From: Adiantum capillus-veneris | Taxonomy: Eukaryota; Streptophyta; Polypodiopsida; Polypodiales; Pteridaceae | Assembly (NCBI GenBank): GCA_014529385.2 | Contig: CM043942.1 | Coordinates: 112,996,141 to 113,060,140 of the forward strand | Direction: 5' to 3' | DNA length: 64,000 nt | Shown: positions 58,310 to 64,000 of the stretch, piece after piece | How positions within the stretch are numbered: position 1 is the stretch's first letter | Layout of the letters: each line of letters opens with the position of its first letter | Program-made: the position numbers and the translations under genes | Notes under the pieces: generated by a model | What the model was told of the DNA's origin: nothing | Database searches by the model: none | The model's input: the letters and a program-made list of their open reading frames with translations, nothing else

Positions 58310-60115
58310 TTGCCAGAAGACATAGATTGGATTGTGTTTCAAGATGATTCTTGCGTAGGATATGAAGAAAAGGAGTTAGATGAGATGGATGTGTTTTTAC
58401 CTCAAATATTTCCATACTTGACAACATCCTTCGAAGAGGACTCTGATATTAACACTAATGAGAAGGCTAGGATTATTAACCCTCTTAGTAGAGAAACAAA
58501 TAAAATGAAGATCGAATCTCCCACTTCTTCCTCTACTAGTCTCAAAGGGGTGAGTAAATTGGCGACATGACCATACTGGATATAGATGGTCTTACCCAAG
58601 AAGACATCAAAAAGGTTTTCGAGTTCATATATAACTTTGCAGATGATTGAATCCTCTATAAAGATTTAATGCAAAGACAATCTGTTCCATGATTGTGGCG
58701 GGATTCCACGGTATGCTCAGGGCCTGGTGGGATGACCCGAGTATAGAAAGTAAAACATACATCATGTAGGGAGGACCTGAAGGCAGGGAAACTTTGACAA
58801 TGTCATTTCATTACCTTTTGCCGCCCTTGTAATGCAGTTCCTAGGTTCTACCATCAAAATTCAGGATCGTAATCGAGAAGCTTTCTTCAGAAGTAAGCTT
58901 TGTGATCTTACACAGGTAAAGAAGTATCAGAAGCATATGACCCAACTCATGTACCAGTTTCCAACTGGATACTTCAAAACTGAGTACAAATAGTACTATG
59001 TTTATTCCTTTCCAAAATCATTTGCTAATTTGATAAAGGAAAGAATTAAAGCTGATGGTCTGCACAGTGATGAAAACATTTCGATTGCTCAGATAAATTC
59101 TTTCATCAATGAAGTTACTGATTTAGAGTGTGCTCGACTTCGGGTAAAGTGAGGCATCAAGCAGGTAAAAGGATTCAACTCTAGCTTTTGCACTAAGGAA
59201 ACTAAAGCTCAACAGTTTGGGTGCAAGCGATCTGAGGAGTGTAACTGCAAGGTAAAGCAACATAGAAACAAATATGGTAAGCGGTTCAAAGTGGTTACGA
59301 AAAAGAGAAAGCTTAGCAAAGAAGAAAGACAACATGTAAAATCTATATCTGTGGGAAACCTGGTCATATTGCTCCTAACTGCCCCAAAAGAAAGATAAAG
59401 TTTGAAAATGTTGTTTTGAAAGATAGGTATGAGTAAGGTGGTTTACTGCAAAGTCCTTCAGAAAAAGGATTATCCAATTCGGCAGTATACCTTGTACGAC
59501 TCTGATGAATCTGACTCTTCTACTGAAGATTCTATTGCACAAATTACACCTACAGAAGAGCCTGTTTTCTCATATGATAGTTTCACTAAAATGTCTAATA
59601 TGGTGAAAAAAAGGCATATTCCTTCCCAAAGTTTAAAAGGTATGAGTCGTCCACAGAAGATGAGGCAACTACCAATACCAATGAAGAATCTCAAACATGG
59701 AAAAGAAATTCAAGGCCCTTGAAGATGAATATATCCAAGAAAGAGCAACAAAGCTATCAACCATTGCCACTGTTTAGAAGTATGGTTGAAAGAACCTCAA
59801 AAATCATTAATCAACCTGAATGGAAGCAGAATATGAAACAACGAGATGTTTTTATCAGCCAACCACCGCGCGAAGTGCAACCCTCCACCATGGAGAAGCT
59901 TCTGCTTCCACCTCCACTTCAAAACAATCACCGATAGAGCAGGCAACTGAATTCATCCAAGTATGCTGTAAAAATGACAAAGCTATTCTGGATGCTATCC
60001 AAGCTGTGCATCTTGAATGCAAAGAATTGGGAAGACGCATAATAACAATGGAATTTCAACTTGCTGCTACTGAAGCCAAAGTTGATCAAACTCATGCTAT
60101 AGCTGCTAATCTATA
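58310..60115 (+). pseudogene. EPRV family 1 capsid region, unit 3
   Basis: It again starts at PEDIDWIVFQDD right after an RNase H end and without a movement protein. The acidic start is open at 58310-58570. The zinc knuckle near 59338 has lost one base (AAAATCTATATC where unit 2 has AAAATGCTATATC), which removes the first Cys and shifts the frame. The C-terminal acidic tail and coiled-coil-like region follow in three frames (59429, 59719, 59820). Confidence 0.83.
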
Positions 60116-60725
60116 AAAAATGGTTACCCTACAACAAGTGGCTGATGAACCAGTTTAGTGAATGGGTTCCTGATCATATTATGAATGTATGCGATGTTAT
60201 TCACTTTGATGCCAAATTTAATCGAGCCTTCTATTCGGAAGTCTGGATCAAGTTTCCACACACCCAATCATTCCATGTTGATGCTTTGTGGCATTCCAGC
60301 TCTGTCATGTCCTACATTAATGAGGCTCTTGTTCCACCTCAATTGATTCAATACCTCCCTTCTGGTATTACTGTTTCCTATGCTAACAATACCAGGGGAA
60401 GAATACAAAAGGTAGTTTCTTGCAAAATTGCAATTGGGAAAGGAAAGTTTCTGATAACTCTCTATCTACACCCTCACCCAAATGTAGATCTTACATTAGG
60501 TGCAGATCTGGTGTCTCAAATAACTACTTTCACTATTCTGTCTGACTTATCTCTGCAATTTTATGTAAAGAATACAGCTTACGAGGTAAGCACGAAGTCC
60601 AGAGGTACTCTTGTTCTCGGGGGGGTAATTCCTACTCTCCCTGATCCGAAAAAAGAAGAACGATTCAATCAATGGTTTCAAATAGAAAAGGGTAAATACT
60701 CTAAAGAATTGGAGGAAATAAGAGC
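60116..60725 (+). pseudogene. EPRV family 1 aspartic protease, unit 3
   Basis: A frame of 222 codons (60145-60813). The active-site region reads ALWHSSSVMSYINEAL, so the DTG triad is gone. Viral similarity ends in the KELEEIRA stretch at about 60725, after which unrelated sequence follows. Confidence 0.82.
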
Positions 60726-60929
60726 ATATAAGAAACGGGATAGGCATCTTTCGACAAGTGGATTAAAGAGGGTACCGATATTTCGTGGTAGGTGGAATAC
60801 AACTGCTATTTAGAGACACGTAGTGGGCTGTACATTAAAAGGTAGGTGGAATACAACTGTTATCTAGAGACACCTAGTGGGTTGTACAGTAAAAGGTGCT
60901 TTATTTATTCTTAGTGGAGATACACATAG
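60726..60929. other. Junction segment with a 54-bp tandem repeat
   Basis: Non-viral-looking sequence between the plus-strand unit 3 and the following minus-strand copy. It contains two ~54-bp units (60787-60840, 60841-60896) sharing GGTAGGTGGAATACAACTG and TAGAGACAC.TAGTGGG. Origin unknown. Confidence 0.6.
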
Positions 60930-62200
60930 TGACATTTATTCCTGCCCTTTTTTTATGCTAGAAAATAAATCAGGAATATTGTTTTTTTGTCCTGTCACAT
61001 ACTCGTAGGAGATGTCAAAGTGACTAAGCTCATATGACCATCGAAAAATATGCATATTTCCCACTTTGACAGCATTCTTTCCTCCCAAGAATTTACCGAA
61101 ATGCTTGAGGTCACTTCAAAGTGTGAAAGGTACTTCCATTAAAAACAAGCAAAAAGCCAACACAGAGTTGACTCTTGCGAGTATCTTTCTCTGGATATAA
61201 TGGTATTTTACTTCAAAGTCTTTAAAGCGTCTGGATACCCATCGGCATATGACAAGACCGTTTTCAGTATCTTCGCACAGTATTCCTCCCAAGGCTTCTT
61301 TAGAGGCATCGGAGTATACTACCAATGGTTTATCAGATGGAATTTGCAAGGGTGGCAAGTGACAGCAAACTTGTTTTATATGTTGGATTGTTTTTTTCAT
61401 TTGGTCAGTCCAAAAGAAATGTGTACTGCGCTCCAGTTCTTTGAATATTAGCAAGTCTTTGGGAACATGAGGGTATTGAGGAGCGATCCATTGTAGACAT
61501 CCAACAAAAGACTATAGTTGCTTCTTTTTAGAGAAAACATCAGGAAAGTTTTGAAGCTTGTTGAGAACATGGGACTGCATTCTGATGCATCCTGAGAAAA
61601 GATCAACTCCTAGAAATGCCACCTGAGACTAGCAAAGCTCAGTTTTCTTAAAACTCAGTACTAGACCAGTTTATTGCAATTCTTTAATAAACATATGCAG
61701 ATGCTTAATATGGCTAATGATATCCTTAAAATAGACTAAAATATCATCTATATATAATAGCAAAAATTCCTTGCAATCTGCGAAGATTAATTCAATCCTT
61801 TCTTGGCATAGGGACGGAGCCGGTTTGAGACCCATTGGTACGACATTCCATTCGAACATACCTTGGGGCACCACAAAGCTTGTCTTATGCCTCTCAGTTG
61901 GCTGTATCTTGAATTGCCAAAAACCGCTCTTCAGATCAAATTTAGAAAAGATCTTACAACCTTTTATCCTTCTGAGAAGATCATCTTTAAGCGATAGGGG
62001 AAATCTGCGAGGTTCTAGCCAATCATTGATAGGCTTATAATTTATGACAAGTCTCTTCTTCCCCCGCTTATGCTTGGAGTGATTATTAACATAGAATGCT
62101 TGGTACGCAAATGCATTATTAGATGAAGAATTTGTCCGTCCTTTAGTAACTGACTAATCTCCTCATTACATAATTGTGTGTCTTCCAATGACATTCCAGG
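60930..62200 (-). pseudogene. EPRV family 1 RT-RNase H, inverted copy
   Basis: On the minus strand: RT with FDLKSGF-like block near 61940, VPQGMFEWN near 61865, YIDD near 61757-61746, thumb region, then RNase H at 61454-61116 (VVYSDASKEALGGIL, HYIQRKILARVNSVLAF). Stops are present, and the frame breaks near 61671 and 62160. It is opposite in orientation to units 1-3. Confidence 0.85.
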
Positions 62201-62814
62201 ATATGTTGCCTTTAATCCAGCAGTTGGTGGGTTTCTTGGAGGCGAAGCCTAATACTCTTCTCTTTCCCAAAATGCTAGAGGGTTGTCGTTGGTATGTTGT
62301 GTCAGCAATACCTTATTTCTTTCAATTCTTTATAGTATTTGCCCTTTTCTATTTCAAACCATTGATTGAATCGTTCTTCTTTTTGAGGATCAGGGAGAGT
62401 AGGAATCATCCCCGCGAGAAGAATCAAATATGCACCTAATGTAAGATCTGTATTTGGGTGAGGGTGCAGATAGAGAGTTATCAGAAACTTTGCTTTCCCA
62501 ATTGCAATTTTGCAAGAGACTACCTTTTGTATTCTTCCCCTAGTATTGTTAGCATAGGAAACAGTAATACCAGAAGGGAGGTATTGAATCAATTAAGGTG
62601 GAACAAGAGCCTGATTAATGTAGGACAAGACAGAGCTGGAATCCCACAAAGCATCAACATGGAATGATAGGGTGTATGGAAACTTGATCCAGACTTCCGA
62701 ATAGAAGGCTCGATTAAATTTGGCATCAAAGTAAATAACATCGCATACATTCCTAATATGATCAGGAACCCATTCACTAACTTGTTCATCAGCCACTTGT
62801 TGTAGGGCAACCAT
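62201..62814 (-). pseudogene. EPRV family 1 aspartic protease, inverted copy
   Basis: Read from 62814: VALQQVADEQVSEW, then ALWDSSSVLSYINQAL where DTG should be (Asp kept, Thr-Gly changed to Ser-Ser). A deletion near 62420 removes part of the region after GAYL. Frames change near 62590. Confidence 0.82.
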
Positions 62815-63655
62815 TTCTAATAGATTAGCAGCTATAGCATGGGTTTAATCAACCTTGGCTTCAATAGCAGCAAGCTGAGATTCCATTGTTGTTATGCGTT
62901 GGCACAATTCTTTGGGGTCAACATGCACACCTTGGATAGAATCTAAGATAGCTCTATCATTTTTAATGCATACCTGATAAATTCAATTGCCTGCTCTATC
63001 GGTGGTTGTTTTGAAGTAGAGGTTGAAGCAGAAGCTTCTCCAGTGGTAGAGGGTTTAGAGGATTGCACTTCCGGCGGTGGTTGGCTGATAAAAACATCTC
63101 GTTGTTTCATCTTCTGCTTCCATTTAGGTTGATTAATGATTTCTGAGGTTATTTCAACCATACTTCTAAACAGTGGTAGTGGTTGATAGCTTTGTTGCTC
63201 TTTCTTGGATAGATTCATCTTCAAGGGCCTTGAATTTCTTTTCCATGTTTCAGATTCTCCATTGGTACTGGTAGTTGCCTCATCTTCTGTGGACGACTCA
63301 TACCTTTTAAACTTTGGGAAGGAATATGGCTTTTTCACCATAGTAGACATTTTAGAGAAAGTATCATCCGAGAAAATAGGCTCTTCTGTAGGTGTAGATT
63401 CTGTAGTAGAATCTTCAAAAGAAGAGTCAGATTCATCAAAGTCGTACAAGGTATACTGCTGAATTGGATAATCCTTTTTCTGAAGGACCTTGCAGTAAAC
63501 CACCTCATACTCATACCTGTCTTTCAAAACAACATTTCCAAACTTTCTCTTTCTTTTGGGACAGTTAGGAGCAATATGACCAGGTTTCTCATAGATACAG
63601 CATTTTACTTGTTGTCTTTCTTCTTTGCTAAGCTTTCACTTTTTCCTAAACACTT
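62815..63655 (-). pseudogene. EPRV family 1 capsid C-terminal part, inverted copy
   Basis: A 194-codon frame (63527-62943) covers the region after the zinc knuckle. The knuckle itself lies just upstream, near 63600-63560, as CCIYEKPGHIAPNC, with the second zinc Cys changed to Tyr. Viral family 1 sequence stops near 63655 against family 2 sequence. Confidence 0.83.
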
Positions 63656-64000
63656 TGAATAGCTTTTGTATAAAGAAAATGAGGACGAAAAATTAATGGT
63701 TTCAATATTTGCTAGTGGTTCTTTCCTAAAAGAAAAACAAAATTATCGTTCTGCTCAACGTGAAATACTAGCGCCCAGACTCACTATTAAGAAGGTTTAG
63801 CTCTTTTGGCAAGGAAGAATTTTTATTCTTCAAATGGGGCTTGATAAATTTTTCGGATTTCTTACTAACAATGCCAGCAATGATAAACATCTTATCAAAT
63901 GGACTTCATGATTCACTTAATGAGATTACAAATACATGTAAAAGGTTTCAAAAATATCTTAACAGACATAGTATGTTGTTTCATTTGAGAAGCTGGTGGA
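63656..64000 (+). pseudogene. EPRV family 2 RNase H fragment (second locus, runs off the window)
   Basis: Matches 21095-21437 closely in the same orientation, including the LYKENEDEKLMVS start, the SAQREIL block, the tail after it, and the final ...GAGAAGCTGGTGGA. It carries a stop near 63796-63798. It joins directly to the inverted family 1 copy at about 63655, so two EPRV families meet here. Confidence 0.8.

Noticed and set aside
41549-63655. A functional integrated pararetrovirus genome
   Set aside because: Every copy has stops, frameshifts, deletions or changed catalytic residues, and only unit 1 and the left arm have a movement-protein region, both broken.

Overview
This window reads as repeat-rich nuclear DNA of a vascular plant. 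It holds no gene that I can call a host gene. Almost all recognisable coding sequence belongs to retroelements: Ty1-copia LTR retrotransposons, LINE-type non-LTR elements and endogenous pararetroviruses (EPRVs, family Caulimoviridae). The plant assignment rests on the EPRVs, the Met-initiator tRNA primer sites typical of plant copia elements and caulimovirids, and long (CT)n, (TA)n and (AC)n(AG)n microsatellites. I cannot say whether the host is a fern, gymnosperm or angiosperm. No rRNA, tRNA gene or CRISPR array was seen.

Layout. 1-1194: 5' end of a copia element (family A) on the minus strand, cut by the window edge. 1195-4590: two decayed copia remnants (gag/protease, then protease-integrase-RT). 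4591-12401: gene-free, AT-rich, with a possible LINE tail, tandem duplications and a dispersed repeat. 12402-16883: an old family A copy with a 5-bp target duplication and large RT and RNase H deletions. 17450-22215: EPRV family 2, whose core (18485-22215) is a palindrome with essentially no spacer. 22216-28850: LINE fragments, one split by a minus-strand copia family B element (22840-28395). 28851-34563: LINE-like tail, microsatellites and a GA-rich block. 34564-40107: second family B element, plus strand. 40108-41548: microsatellites. 41549-63655: a complex EPRV family 1 locus. It has a head-to-head inverted repeat, then three tandem capsid/protease(/RT/RNase H) units of which only the first has a movement-protein region, then an inverted copy. 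A structurally complete family A copia (50762-55863) is inserted in it. 63656-64000: an RNase H fragment of EPRV family 2.

The most notable points are: (1) the copia at 50767-55858 has identical 227-bp LTRs, a perfect primer site and one uninterrupted 1428-codon gag-pol, so it is young and may be active; (2) two independent EPRV families each sit as outward-facing inverted repeats, so read-through transcripts could fold into long double-stranded RNA; (3) the two family B elements share three in-frame nonsense codons at homologous sites although their target duplications differ, which implies copying of an already defective master. All EPRV copies carry stops, frameshifts or deletions; none looks like a functional viral genome.
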